Assembly (NCBI GenBank): GCA_001986395.2
Contig: MQVO02000020.1
Coordinates: 186,001-250,000 of the forward strand
DNA: 64,000 nucleotides
DNA from: Irpex lacteus
Taxonomy: Eukaryota; Basidiomycota; Agaricomycetes; Polyporales; Irpicaceae
Reading direction: 5' to 3'
In this document: piece after piece, positions 21,977 through 31,936 of the stretch
Layout of the letters: every line of letters begins with the position of its first letter
Numbering within the stretch: the stretch's first letter is position 1
Made by a program: the position numbers and the translations under genes
The notes under the pieces: generated by a model
What the model saw: only the letters and a program-made list of their open reading frames with translations
What the model was told of the DNA's origin: nothing
Databases searched by the model: none

Positions 21977-23545
21977 ATGACCCTCATGAAGCAGTCTCCT
22001 ACAGTTTCTATCGTCAGTGACGCCAGTCTATCCTTGTCTTACCTTAATGCCCGTAAGCGGTATCCTATCTACTTGCAACTTCTCTATTCTAATGTGCGAT
22101 AACTTGAACAGTTACTGTGGGGAAACGATTTCGAACAGCCGCCGTAGGCCTAATGATATATGATTATTGTGAGTGACATATCTTTTTCCCCGATTTTATG
22201 CTCACCATCATGTATACAGTAATAAACTTGGATCGAGAGGTACAACGAATCCCCTTCAGAGAACGCTTTAGGTCCGCAGCTGAGGCCATCCTAGGTCGAA
22301 CTCATATGGAAGAAGGGAAAGAAGCATCCTGTATTTTATCTATATATCTTTGTGAGTGACCTTTCAGCGGAGTAGAGGACATGCTAACTAATTGCGACGC
22401 AACCAGAATAGATCCTTTTCGCTGGCGTATTATATTTTTGACTCAAGTGAGCACTCACATCACTGGGAAGTTTATTGAATCTGAGCGCAAAACCTGCGCA
22501 GTACCGATCAGCTATAATGGGATAGTGTCTCAACAGGTGAGTTGATCTGATTTAACCGGTATACTGCGACCAATATTCTGCATGTAGGTGTGAGTACGCA
22601 AATGCTCGTTCGTCCCGTGTTATGCCGACGCCCCCTTGTATAGTTGTGTGATGTACCTCACACTCGATGCCATTGTGTGAGTGTTTTCTACTAGTCTAAC
22701 TTTACGTCAATTCTGACACGAGGTAAAGCACGACACTCGCAACGCTGTCTGTGCAAGGTGCGTACGAAGTCGTGGAGTTAATGCGTGCATACCTACAATA
22801 AGCGGCGTCCAGTCATCCTACAGCTACGAGTGAGTCATTCCCATTCTACTACGCCTGCGACTACTAAATACCAGTAGATATATGCTCTATACGAGCGAAA
22901 CAAGCGAATGCTGGTCATTCTAATGGTCTTATGTATCCTTGAAGCTTCAACAATGGGCGTTCTCGTTGCCGTTATCATGACACGGCTATTCCGTAAGTTA
23001 TATATTCACTGTATAAAAAGACTCTACTGAGCGAGGTACGCCTCAAGACACGCGAATTCCAGACACCAGCGTCGGATGTGCGTATGAACAACTACCAAAA
23101 ACGGCGTTTTTGTTTTTTCTACCCGGTATATTGTACGAGCCTATTCTCTGTGGCCTGGTAGCCTACAAGGCATGGACGGTCGATACTCGAGTACCCTTGA
23201 TCAGCAAAATAGCACGGGACAGGTAAGTAAAGTACCTGAATGCTCATCAATCGGCAAGCAGAGCTCATTTTTTGTATTTCTAGTATGGTATACTTTGTAG
23301 CGTTGGTTCACTCTTTTCATCGGAGAATTGGGCACTGTCTGATGAAATCTGCCATTCAGTATATTCATCGAATTATTGGCAAGCGCACTCGTGTGGTCTT
23401 TGGCTCCACGGTGGATGAACGTGGTGAACCCGTGAGTAGCAAGTTTACTTGGCATCTACTTGTAATTCTTACAGCTATGTCCAATAGATGGTCTGCCGCT
23501 CTACCATCCGTACTTGGGAGTAGGCTGATCCTTGTCAGAGAGTGA
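21977..23545 (+). CDS. DUF6533 membrane protein, 3' end replaced by retroelement insertion
   Basis: The gene is cut by about ten short introns. Spliced pieces give the DUF6533 hallmark, a GKRFRTAAV helix followed by LINLDREVELIWKK and FYLYIFNRSF. Later come VILQLRIYALYERNKRML, DTSVGCAYEQLP-like residues and FFLPGILYEPILCG, then the final PWSAALPSVLGSRLIL. The same order and the same splice positions recur in the paralogue at 29,752. The stretch around 22,550-22,690 does not splice cleanly and may be decayed or misread. In the last exon the frame runs into the 5' LTR of a copia element at 23533 and stops at 23545, adding only VRE. The original tail of 54 codons lies beyond the element at 28721-28888. 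A shortened membrane protein could still be made. DUF6533 proteins are expanded in mushrooms and have no known function. Confidence 0.65.
23528..23532. repeat. Target-site duplication (left copy), ATCCT
   Basis: ATCCT sits just left of the 5' LTR and again just right of the 3' LTR. Five bases is the usual duplication for Ty1/copia integrase. Removing the element and one copy restores an open reading frame in the DUF6533 gene, which proves the insertion site. Confidence 0.9.
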
Positions 23546-23758
23546 CCCCGCGACTCTGCCGCATTTGGACAGACGGCGCTGATGCGCCTTATTGATCGCA
23601 TTAGTAATATTGATCGAACGCATGTAAAGACTGGAACTGGCACAGAGGGGACTTTAACTCGTCCCACTCCGTGCCAGGTATGTGTATTCTCCGGACTCGT
23701 ATTCTAGTACAATAATTAACTCGTCCCACTCCGTGCCAGCCCTAGTACTATCGTGACA
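23533..23758 (+). repeat. 5' long terminal repeat
   Basis: This 226-bp LTR starts TGTCAGAGAG and ends ATCGTGACA. It contains two copies of a 24-bp sequence beginning TTAACTCGTC at 23654-23677 and 23716-23739. It is identical by eye to the copy at 28495-28720. It should contain the element's promoter and provides the new stop codon (TGA, 23543-23545) for the interrupted host gene. Confidence 0.93.
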
Positions 23759-23770
23759 GGTTATGAGCCC
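23759..23770 (+). other. Primer-binding site, initiator-tRNA half-molecule type
   Basis: GGTTATGAGCCC follows the 5' LTR with no spacer. It is complementary to the anticodon stem-loop of initiator tRNA-Met (contains CTCATAAC), not to a tRNA 3' end. Priming by a cut initiator tRNA half is known for Drosophila copia and Ty5-type elements. The match is from memory of the tRNA loop, so an alignment with the host tRNA is needed. Confidence 0.6.
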
Positions 23771-23861
23771 TCTGCTCTGAGGAAAACCCCGCATATAGCC
23801 AATCAAGCTTAGCGCATACAGTCGATCAAATCTTCCCGTTTATCTCCTCGGCATTCACACG

Positions 23862-25574
23862 ATGACCGGTATCGAACACACCAACGCCGAGCATGACGCT
23901 CGGAGGACACGGCTGATGAAAATAGAGGACAAGGGACACGACAACAATTACCATTATTGGGCGTCCTGTACGAAGGACAGACTCGAACAGCTCGACATAT
24001 GGAAGTACATCGAAGGCCCAGACTCCATCCAGCCCATAATCCCCACCCTCGTCAAACCACGCATCTTCAAGGTGATCGCGGCGTTAGACGGATCTGAAGT
24101 CCTCGCGAAAACGCCGGGAAACGAAGACGAGGTCAAGGAAGCGCTGAAGAAGGCTGGACCATGGCGGATGGGAGATCTATCTGCACGGACATTGCTGAAA
24201 GAGGCAATCCCGGCACACCGTGCATCTGCTATTGGTCTGTGCGTCACAGCGAAGGACATCTGGATTGCCCTCCGCGAAGAGTTCGCTCCAGCCAATGAAA
24301 GCCGAGCAGCCGACCTCCATCAGAAGGTCATCTCCTACGTCTGCACCTCAGATCTCGACGTAGAGATGTGGGTCGAGAACCTCCGAAACCTACACTTCAT
24401 GCTAGTACGCCAGTCCCCCAATCGTATGTCAGACACCGAATTTGCCAGCGTCATGGCCAACCTCCTACCTACCACGGACGCGTGGCGGGGTTTCAACACT
24501 ACGCTCGCGAACGATATGGCGAAAGAGCGGTTAGCCGGACTCCCGATGCGATCCGCGGAAGTAATTCGACGGATTAGGCAGGAGTATTGGGCCCAACACC
24601 GTAACGACACTGAGGCCCTACCTCAGATTCACACCGTGGAAGATATGCGTGGCGTGAAACGCTCCGCCACCGTAGCCAACTTGGGCGAGTCGAGCCGAGA
24701 AACGAAACGTCACCGCGACGACAAATGGTGCTCGAACTCGAACTGCAATAGGAAGAAGGGACATACTATTGAAGAGTGCCTTGCCTACGGAGGAGGGAAG
24801 TGCGGCCAGTACCCAGAATGGTGGACGTGGCGTCGCGACATCCATCTTCCACCGCAGAAACGTCAGAATTCTGGGAAGCCTAACAACAGAAACCCGGCGC
24901 CCCGTGCCAACGTCACGGAAATCGGTGACATCACCACCAACGACACTCCCACTGAAGTCGCCGCCGTTCTCTCACAGAACGAGCAATTCTATTCGTTCAA
25001 CACCTTCGTCGGAGATCCCCACACCCACATCACCTGCAATACATTCGCCTTCCATACTTCTACCGCCAACGCCAACCAGATCTATCACGACTCGGGGGCG
25101 AATAGGCACATATTTTTTAATAGATCACACTTCGACAACTATCGCGAAATCGAACCACTGTCTGTGAAAGGTTTCGAATCGTCAGTCACTACATCCGCCG
25201 TTGGAGTCGGCGATGTACTACTTCGAGTCGACTGCAACGGGACAACCTCCGTGATCAAACTATCAGACGTTTTACACGTTCCATCAGCACGCCTAAACTT
25301 AGTATCGCAAGGATGCCTTGCACGCCGTGGGATGTCACTCCGCGAGTCCAATGGAAGGATGACCCTGTTCTCCGGTCAGACCGACATCGTTACCGCCCAA
25401 CTCACATCCAATAATCTCTATCGACTAGACGCCGTTCCTGCCAAGCAGACCCTGCAGGAACGCATTGCCCCACCATCACTTGCATCTCGTATCTCGGGTC
25501 CTCCCGAACCAGCAGTCTTCAAGGCTCGTGCAGGCAAAGAACGCCAGGTCTCGTCGGATTTTTACACCGCCTGA
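23862..25574 (+). CDS. Copia gag and protease region (first part of polyprotein)
   Basis: This part of the polyprotein has 570 codons. The gag capsid region spans roughly residues 20-260, with the LHQKVISYVCTSD and WVENLRNLHFMLV phrases usual in fungal copia gag. A CCHC-like zinc knuckle follows around residues 285-310 (C..C..H....C pattern in a basic context). The protease active site is YHDSGANRHIF (D-S-G) near residue 405, followed by LSDVLHVPSARLNLVSQG. The frame ends at a TGA (25572-25574) inside what should be the pre-integrase domain. The pol frame resumes in the same phase at 25599, so the stop comes from a local frame disturbance, not from a natural gene end. Confidence 0.88.
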   Translation: MTGIEHTNAEHDARRTRLMKIEDKGHDNNYHYWASCTKDRLEQLDIWKYIEGPDSIQPIIPTLVKPRIFKVIAALDGSEVLAKTPGNEDEVKEALKKAGPWRMGDLSARTLLKEAIPAHRASAIGLCVTAKDIWIALREEFAPANESRAADLHQKVISYVCTSDLDVEMWVENLRNLHFMLVRQSPNRMSDTEFASVMANLLPTTDAWRGFNTTLANDMAKERLAGLPMRSAEVIRRIRQEYWAQHRNDTEALPQIHTVEDMRGVKRSATVANLGESSRETKRHRDDKWCSNSNCNRKKGHTIEECLAYGGGKCGQYPEWWTWRRDIHLPPQKRQNSGKPNNRNPAPRANVTEIGDITTNDTPTEVAAVLSQNEQFYSFNTFVGDPHTHITCNTFAFHTSTANANQIYHDSGANRHIFFNRSHFDNYREIEPLSVKGFESSVTTSAVGVGDVLLRVDCNGTTSVIKLSDVLHVPSARLNLVSQGCLARRGMSLRESNGRMTLFSGQTDIVTAQLTSNNLYRLDAVPAKQTLQERIAPPSLASRISGPPEPAVFKARAGKERQVSSDFYTA

Positions 25575-25598
25575 TCGGCCATAGGGGCGTTAAAGGGC

Positions 25599-28544
25599 TT
25601 GAGCGCGCTGTTACTGGAATTTTCACAGATCCTAACGATGCCGAACGACACACTTGTGAGGCATGCGCCCCGCGCGAACATCAAACGACTGCCCTTTCCC
25701 AAAAGATCGGAGACGCGCGCCGATCAACCTATCTTCAGGGTCCATCTCGACCTCTGCGGTCCTCTTCCACACAGTTACGGAAGTTTCCGCTATTTCATGC
25801 CTATTGTAGACGACTGCACCCGCTGGCGCAGTACCCGCTTCCTCAAGAACAAATCAGACGCGCTCGAAGAATTCATCATATTTCGCACCGCCGTGGAACG
25901 CTTTACCGGTCGTAAAATTGCAGTAATCAGATTAGACAACGCCCAAGAACTCATTTGCGGAGAATTTCAACGATATTGTGCCACCGAAGGCATCAGCTAC
26001 GAGAAGACCATCCCTGATGCTTCCCAACAAAACGGCTCAGCTGAACGTGCTATCGGTGTTATCACCGCTATGGCGCGCGCTATGCTAGTCGACGCCAATC
26101 TGCCGGATTTCTTCTGGCCCCTCGCAGTTCAAGCAGCCACTCACATCACCAATCGCCTTCCTACCGCCGCACTACCGCCCGGGACAACTCCTTTCCACCT
26201 GTGGTGGAAGAAGCCTCCCGACCTATCACATCTCCGCATATTCGGCTCACGCGTCATATCTCGCAAGACAAATGCAGATTCTCTCACCAAAACGGTCCCC
26301 CGTGGGGAACCGGGAATATTCGTAGGATATGCCGTCGATGCGAAAGGCTATCTCATCTGGTTCCCAGATTCGAGAACTGTACGCGCTAGACGCGATGTCG
26401 AATTCATCAACCCGCCGGATTCATCTTCCTCGAACCCTGTTGGTACCTCGTCCCTTTGGGATGACGTCTTCACCGAACTCGAGAAGCGTTTCCTCGATCC
26501 CATCCAACGTGATCCAACCTCTCAACCGATAGAGGCCGTACCGGTACCTCCGTTGCTGGTAGCACCCGTACCCACCACACATGTGGACGAGCAAACTGCT
26601 CCTGTACCCGACGAGCAAATTGCTCCTGTACCCAACGAGCACGTTGCTCCTGTACCCGTACCTTCTCTGTATGTTGTAAACTGTGCGCACACGCGTTTGT
26701 ACCCAAAAAAACCTAACCGTATTTTATCTAGTGATAACGACCCTCCAGCGCGTAACACACGTTCGCACAAGAGGGTTGTAGAGAACAACGCCAACTACTC
26801 GATCGAGGGGGGGCGGGATAACTACGCTCAAGTAGCCGACGAAGAGGAAGTGGCAATCGAAGTCACCGACGAGTATGATCTAGCTGTCCGGATCAATACA
26901 CTCCTATCCCCTATCGACGATCTCACTACCCCGGATCCGAAGACCGTATCTGACGCCCAACGCTCTGAGTACTGGAACTATTGGAAGGCGGCTATGCAGG
27001 AAGAACTCACAGCACTCGACGTCAAAGGCGTATACGAAGAAGTAGCAGTACTGCCACCAAACCGTAAGGCTATCGACGCCAAGTGGGTCCTGCACGTCAA
27101 ACGAAATGGCGACGGACAGATCTCGAGATTCAAGGCACGTTTCGTGGCGAGAGGCTTCACGCAGATTCCCGGTCAAGACTTCGATCACACGTTCGCGCCA
27201 GTGGCACGCTGGGACTCTATCCGCGCAGTCCTCGCGATCGCAGCCCTTCAGAATCTACACCTACGACACATCGATATCAAGACAGCATTCCTTAACGGGC
27301 CTCTGAACGAAGAAATCTATTTGAAGAAGCCGACGATCGCTGGAGGAGGTTACTGGAGACTGAAGAAGGGTCTATACGGACTTAAGCAGGCGGGAAGAAC
27401 ATGGTACCTGGAATTCAACAACAAGTACCAGTCCCTCGGGTTCAACAGATGCGAATCAGACTGGAGTGTCCACGTACGGACCGGAGGCCCTCAGAAGTCG
27501 ATCTCGACCACGAGTGTCGATGACATACTCCTAGGGTCTACCTCGGAACCGGAATCCGATGATGTGACCAACGGTCTCAAACGCTTCTTCGAAATCACTG
27601 ACAACGGCGAGCCGGAACTCTTCCTAGGATGCCGAATAATCAGGTATCGGTCGAGAGGATGCATCCTCGTCAATCAATCATCTTTCTCTACTTCCATTCT
27701 CCACGAATTCAACATGTCAACCTCCAACGCCGTCACAACTCCCTTCCCACCAGGTACCATACTCACCAAAGACTCGTGTCCTAGCACCGACGAAGAACGC
27801 GAGGCTATGAAAGCCATCCCATACTGTGCCGTCGTCGGGAAACTCATGTATTTGGTGACGGCCACCCGTCCTGACTTAGCCTACGCCGTACGGGAACTCG
27901 CCAAGTACATGTCTAACTACGGTGAGGAGCACTGGAAGGTAGCCAAGCATGTACTGCGGTACCTACAAGGCACCAGATCTCAAGGACTTGTCTTCGGTAA
28001 CGTGGACGAACCTTACCCCCTATTCCGCACCTTCACCGACGCCGATTGGGCAAGTTCCAAGGACCGAAGATCTATTTCGGGTTATGTCGTCATGATCGGT
28101 ACGACGCCGATCGCCTGGAGTTCCAAACAACAGGCAGTCGTAGCTCTATCCTCCTGCGAAGCCGAGTATATCGCGTGCTCACACGCGGCTTGCGAAATCT
28201 TATGGCTCAGGAACTTATTCGTCGAACTGGGCTATCCCCAGCCCGAATCAAGTATTCTATATTGCGACAACAACGGAACCGTTGACTTCAGCCACGACCC
28301 GCATGGTCATTCGCGCATGAAGCACATCGACATCAAAGCGCACTTCATTCGTAACCAAGTAAACAAGGGGACTATCAACGTAGTCCGTATACCCGGGAAA
28401 GAAAATATTGCAGACGTATTTACGAAGGCATTACCAAGAGTACTACATCACAACGCGCTCAGGATGCTTGGAGTAGTCGCAGGTCAAGGGGGGGTGTCAG
28501 AGAGTGACCCCGCGACTCTGCCGCATTTGGACAGACGGCGCTGA
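25599..28544 (+). CDS. Copia integrase-reverse transcriptase-RNase H (second part)
   Basis: This second part has 981 codons. The first ~25 residues are probably out of the true frame. The integrase core shows D-D-E in HLDLCGPLPH, IRLDNAQEL and NGSAERAIGV. After a linker with tandem short PVPDEQ/PVPNEH-type repeats, the reverse transcriptase begins near WVLHVKRNGDGQISRFKARF and carries the catalytic SVDDILLGS (usual YVDD, with Ser at the first position). RNase H follows, with FTDADWASSKDRRSISGY and SSCEAEYIA, ending IPGKENIADVFTKALPR. The frame runs 50 bases into the 3' LTR. All catalytic residues I can see are present, so the damage is confined to the junction with the gag part. Confidence 0.9.
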   Translation: MSALLLEFSQILTMPNDTLVRHAPRANIKRLPFPKRSETRADQPIFRVHLDLCGPLPHSYGSFRYFMPIVDDCTRWRSTRFLKNKSDALEEFIIFRTAVERFTGRKIAVIRLDNAQELICGEFQRYCATEGISYEKTIPDASQQNGSAERAIGVITAMARAMLVDANLPDFFWPLAVQAATHITNRLPTAALPPGTTPFHLWWKKPPDLSHLRIFGSRVISRKTNADSLTKTVPRGEPGIFVGYAVDAKGYLIWFPDSRTVRARRDVEFINPPDSSSSNPVGTSSLWDDVFTELEKRFLDPIQRDPTSQPIEAVPVPPLLVAPVPTTHVDEQTAPVPDEQIAPVPNEHVAPVPVPSLYVVNCAHTRLYPKKPNRILSSDNDPPARNTRSHKRVVENNANYSIEGGRDNYAQVADEEEVAIEVTDEYDLAVRINTLLSPIDDLTTPDPKTVSDAQRSEYWNYWKAAMQEELTALDVKGVYEEVAVLPPNRKAIDAKWVLHVKRNGDGQISRFKARFVARGFTQIPGQDFDHTFAPVARWDSIRAVLAIAALQNLHLRHIDIKTAFLNGPLNEEIYLKKPTIAGGGYWRLKKGLYGLKQAGRTWYLEFNNKYQSLGFNRCESDWSVHVRTGGPQKSISTTSVDDILLGSTSEPESDDVTNGLKRFFEITDNGEPELFLGCRIIRYRSRGCILVNQSSFSTSILHEFNMSTSNAVTTPFPPGTILTKDSCPSTDEEREAMKAIPYCAVVGKLMYLVTATRPDLAYAVRELAKYMSNYGEEHWKVAKHVLRYLQGTRSQGLVFGNVDEPYPLFRTFTDADWASSKDRRSISGYVVMIGTTPIAWSSKQQAVVALSSCEAEYIACSHAACEILWLRNLFVELGYPQPESSILYCDNNGTVDFSHDPHGHSRMKHIDIKAHFIRNQVNKGTINVVRIPGKENIADVFTKALPRVLHHNALRMLGVVAGQGGVSESDPATLPHLDRRR

Positions 28545-28720
28545 TGCGCCTTATTGATCGCATTAGTAATATTGATCGAACGCATGTAAAGACTGGAACT
28601 GGCACAGAGGGGACTTTAACTCGTCCCACTCCGTGCCAGGTATGTGTATTCTCCGGACTCGTATTCTAGTACAATAATTAACTCGTCCCACTCCGTGCCA
28701 GCCCTAGTACTATCGTGACA
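28495..28720 (+). repeat. 3' long terminal repeat
   Basis: Same length and sequence as the 5' LTR by eye. It is preceded by AAGGGGGGG, a likely polypurine tract. The right target duplication ATCCT (28721-28725) follows directly. Confidence 0.93.
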
Positions 28721-28888
28721 ATCCTCAATATGCGTGAGACTGTGGAAAATCAGCGGCTCTCATCGTCATACATCTTGGAACAGTTCTCATCAGATCCTCT
28801 AACACAGGATCCAGACATGGAACTAGCCGTTCAGGTCGCTGTGTCAGCAGACACCTCAACAACACTGGATGCACGCATCCCCTACTAG
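28721..28888 (+). pseudogene. Detached 3' end of the first DUF6533 gene
   Basis: After the 3' LTR, the target duplication and a C restore the codon phase. The frame reads LNMRETVENQRLSSSYILEQ and on to a stop at 28886-28888. The start of this tail matches LSMREAVEKQ in the paralogue downstream. It is the original cytoplasmic tail (54 codons after the insertion), now cut off from its gene by 5.2 kb of retroelement. No start codon or promoter of its own is evident. Confidence 0.8.
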
Positions 28889-29751
28889 TATTATCATTCT
28901 CCGAATGGTATAGTATGTATAACATTTATGGTCTCATGCATAGAGTAGCTGTGCGATGTACACTGATCATCATACCCTCTCACGCGTACCACACTGGCGC
29001 AAGCACTCGACGAGTGCTACCTCAAGTTCATTGCCATGGGACGGTGTTCACGTTTTGCATAGTGCAATGGTTCGTGAAGCGTGAAGTCCGGCCAGCAGAT
29101 CAAGCTCTCAATCGCCCATCTGGAACGCTAGTGGAAATACAAGTACACTCTTGTCACCGTCAACCACCCCGGATTTTTGTAGGTATTCATGACGCTGTGC
29201 ATTGCCTGATTGCGCAACAGCGATCTCATTGGCCACAGTACTAGTCGTTTCCAGCCGCTGCCGGGGATTTGTTTCCGTGCCTGCGATCTCAGCCGGAGTA
29301 TACGATATCGCTGCCGCTCCCCACTGAATGCAACGATCGTATTTATCACTGTATACTAACTACTAGCCGTCAAGCTTCCAAGGATGTCTATCACAGTAGC
29401 GCAACGACTCGTGAGTATGTGCCGGCTCCAATTGGCCTGAATCAAAACAAAGTTTGTTCAAGCCCGATTCGCAATTTCTGACATATCACGCAATGGCGCC
29501 GGGTTGGTCATCCCCCTCACCATGGCTTGTTTTTGGAGAAAACCTCTCACAGACTTGGCAGATTGACGATTGGTTTGGCCCCGTCTACTCCAACTGTTGA
29601 GTACAGAGATTAGTGATCGGCCAATGCGCTCATTGGCAACCTACTATAACTTGACTCAGGGGCTACCGAATTGGTTCCGCACACATATACATCTCCATAC
29701 CCGACAAACGCATTTTTGTTTCCATCCTTAGTTCTCCCTGCTGCCATCACG
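28889..29751. other. Intergenic between tandem DUF6533 genes
   Basis: No gene or repeat recognised. Frames at 28915-29244 plus and 29128-29349 minus lack family resemblance. It should contain the promoter of the intact DUF6533 gene. Confidence 0.4.
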
Positions 29752-31466
29752 ATGACTGGTGTGGCCGTAACGGACAACCTTGGTTTGCCCGACATAAACG
29801 CATGTACGTTACGACCATCCGCAGTGTTGGTGTCCATAACAGCGCCTGACTCCTTGCTAGTAATCATAGGCAAACGGTTTCGTACAGCAGCCATCTGCCT
29901 CTTAATTTACGATCACTGTGAGTGTTGACCAAGTAAACACACACATGTACTGAATGCTCATCATAGTCATAAATCTTGACCGCGAAGTGAGTTACGTGTC
30001 TCAGCAGATCTTTTGACGCATGGCTTAGCCTCCCGAATAGATCGAGCTGGTCTGGAAAAAGCGCAAAGGACATCCCGTTTTTTTCCTCTACATCTTCGTA
30101 AGTTCTTACATCACCTCTGGGCATGACGGAACCGGATGTTCATGGTCTCCGCTACCTACTCAGAATCGATTTTTCGTCCTTGGATACTACATATTTGACT
30201 CAAGTACGCATACCGGTTTGAACAGATGTTACCTACTAACGTGCACCATCAGTACCCCTCACATATAATGGGATTGTGTCGACTAAGGTAGGTATTCATG
30301 ATATACTCTCACTGTCACTCAGGCTCATTCCTATCGTTACGCGGCCCGCCTACAGATGTAAGTCGCCGACCAGTCTATACTTAGGTCTGTCAGCCTTACA
30401 AGTATCACTGGGATTAGTTGTGTATTCTATCTTATGCTTGATGTTATTGTGTGAGTTATTCAGGTGTTGACTTGGAATGAGTTCGTAAGAACTGACAACT
30501 TGCCTTCCTTAGAACGACCGTGGCGACTCTGGTAGTCCAAGGTTAGTGCTCCAACATGACTCACTGCTGAGGTCGGCGTTGCTGAAGGACTTACCTCTAC
30601 TAGCCATCCTTCAATTACGAGTACGAACCCTTCTCACAACTCTCGACACCATCTCTGATTTCGGATACAGATATATGCCCTATATGATCGCAGCCGGAAG
30701 GTGCTGTGCATGTTGCTAGTTCTTTGCGCTCTCGAGGCAACAGGCATGAGCCTCTTGGTCGGACTCACGATGAAACACCTTTTCCGTAAGTGTGTCTTCG
30801 GCACCTTTGCGACGAACACCAACTGAATGAGGTTGCAGACACGAATATCCCGGATACAAGCGTCGGCTGTGCATATCAAAGCCTACCAAAGATATCCTTC
30901 CTGTTTTTCATACCCAGTCTGTTGTACGAGCCCATTCTGTGTGGCATGGCGGCATACAAAGCTCTCAGTTCGACTGTCCGAGTACCGTTGATAAATCGTA
31001 TCGCGCGCGATAGGTGAGGATCGAACTTATGTACCTTCAATACATATGCTAATTGCGGTTATCGGTGCATTAGCTTGGTGTATTTCATAGCGTATGTTGA
31101 CCCAGGCCCACTTCTATAATGTGGAACATTTCTGACTCGATTTTATTCTAGTATCTTTGTGGAACTGCTCGTCAGCACGCTCGTTTGGGCCAAAGCATCG
31201 GGATGGATGAACTTAATCAACCCGTAAGAGATTCTATCTTTATAAAGGACAAGTACCGACTCACGATAAACATGGCTCTTGGTAGATGGTCAGCAGCGCT
31301 GCCGTCCTTACTTGGAAGTCGTCTCATCTTGAGCATGCGCGAAGCAGTCGAGAAGCAGAATGACAGCACAACCTATATCATGGAAGAGTTCCCGTCGGTA
31401 GTGTATGCTCCCAATGGGAACGCTCGGTTAGGATCGGATTCAAGTGAGACTGAGACTGAGTACTGA
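29752..31466 (+). CDS. DUF6533 membrane protein (intact paralogue)
   Basis: Opening exons are 29752-29803, 29870-29917, 29967-29986 (20 nt) and 30041-30097; six or seven more follow to the stop at 31466. The joined frame gives FINLDREIELVWKKRKGH and FFLYIFNRFFVLGYYIFDS, the DUF6533 core. Next are LGLSALQVSLGLVVYSIL, QAILQLRIYALYDRSRKV, DTSVGCAYQSLPKISFLFF, YEPILCGMAAYKAL, VYFIAIFVELLVSTLVWAKA and PWSAALPSLLGSRLILSMRE. The tail is polar and acidic, ending SSETETEY. About seven hydrophobic segments are expected. It is a tandem paralogue of the interrupted gene, with the same intron positions. It could be a receptor or sensor by topology only; no function is known for the family. Confidence 0.75.
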
Positions 31467-31936
31467 GTACTCGATACGATATGTGTACTAGTAGTGGACG
31501 ATTCCCATGTATTTATTTTTGCCTGCTGTAGTAGTCAACGGCGCCGAGAGCCATAATTCGAAATCAGTAAACATGCACCCATTACTATCATGCATGCGGC
31601 GGCGGTACCGTGGTTACTACATAACAATTACACTCGAACATGACGAGCCGTCCAGGAGAAGGCCAACACGGCGTCGAAAAGTGTATCGAAGTAACGGGGG
31701 TGTTGTGGTAATCTGGTTGCATGCAATGGTCGGAAGTTTCACAAATTTCGATTATCATCGGTCACCAACGAGTGTACAGATAGCAAAATACGTTAGAGCT
31801 CTTATTCGAAATATTAGAGTATGTGTACAAACACAATGAACAACAAAGGCTATATTAAGTAAACACCACCGGAGCCGCAAACGTACGCCACGGAACAATT
31901 TGCGCTTTTGAAAGGTCGAAGTATCTTCTGAGTCGT
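31467..31936. other. Intergenic between convergent genes
   Basis: This gap lies between the 3' ends of the DUF6533 gene (plus) and the TRA2-like gene (minus). A 110-codon plus-strand frame (31507-31839) is rich in Arg and Ile and has no recognisable domain. Probably 3' UTR sequence. Confidence 0.4.

Larger units (their letters stand above)
23533..28720 (+). mobile_element. Ty1/copia LTR retrotransposon, near-complete
   Basis: The element is 5,188 bp. It has 226-bp LTRs that begin TG and end CA, a primer-binding site directly after the 5' LTR, one long coding frame in the order gag, protease, integrase, reverse transcriptase, RNase H (copia order), and a G-run just before the 3' LTR that fits a polypurine tract. 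The LTRs look identical base for base, so insertion was recent. The coding frame is broken by a short out-of-frame stretch (about 25565-25665). The element lies in the same direction as the DUF6533 gene it interrupts. Autonomous movement is doubtful unless the break is a sequencing error. Confidence 0.95.
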
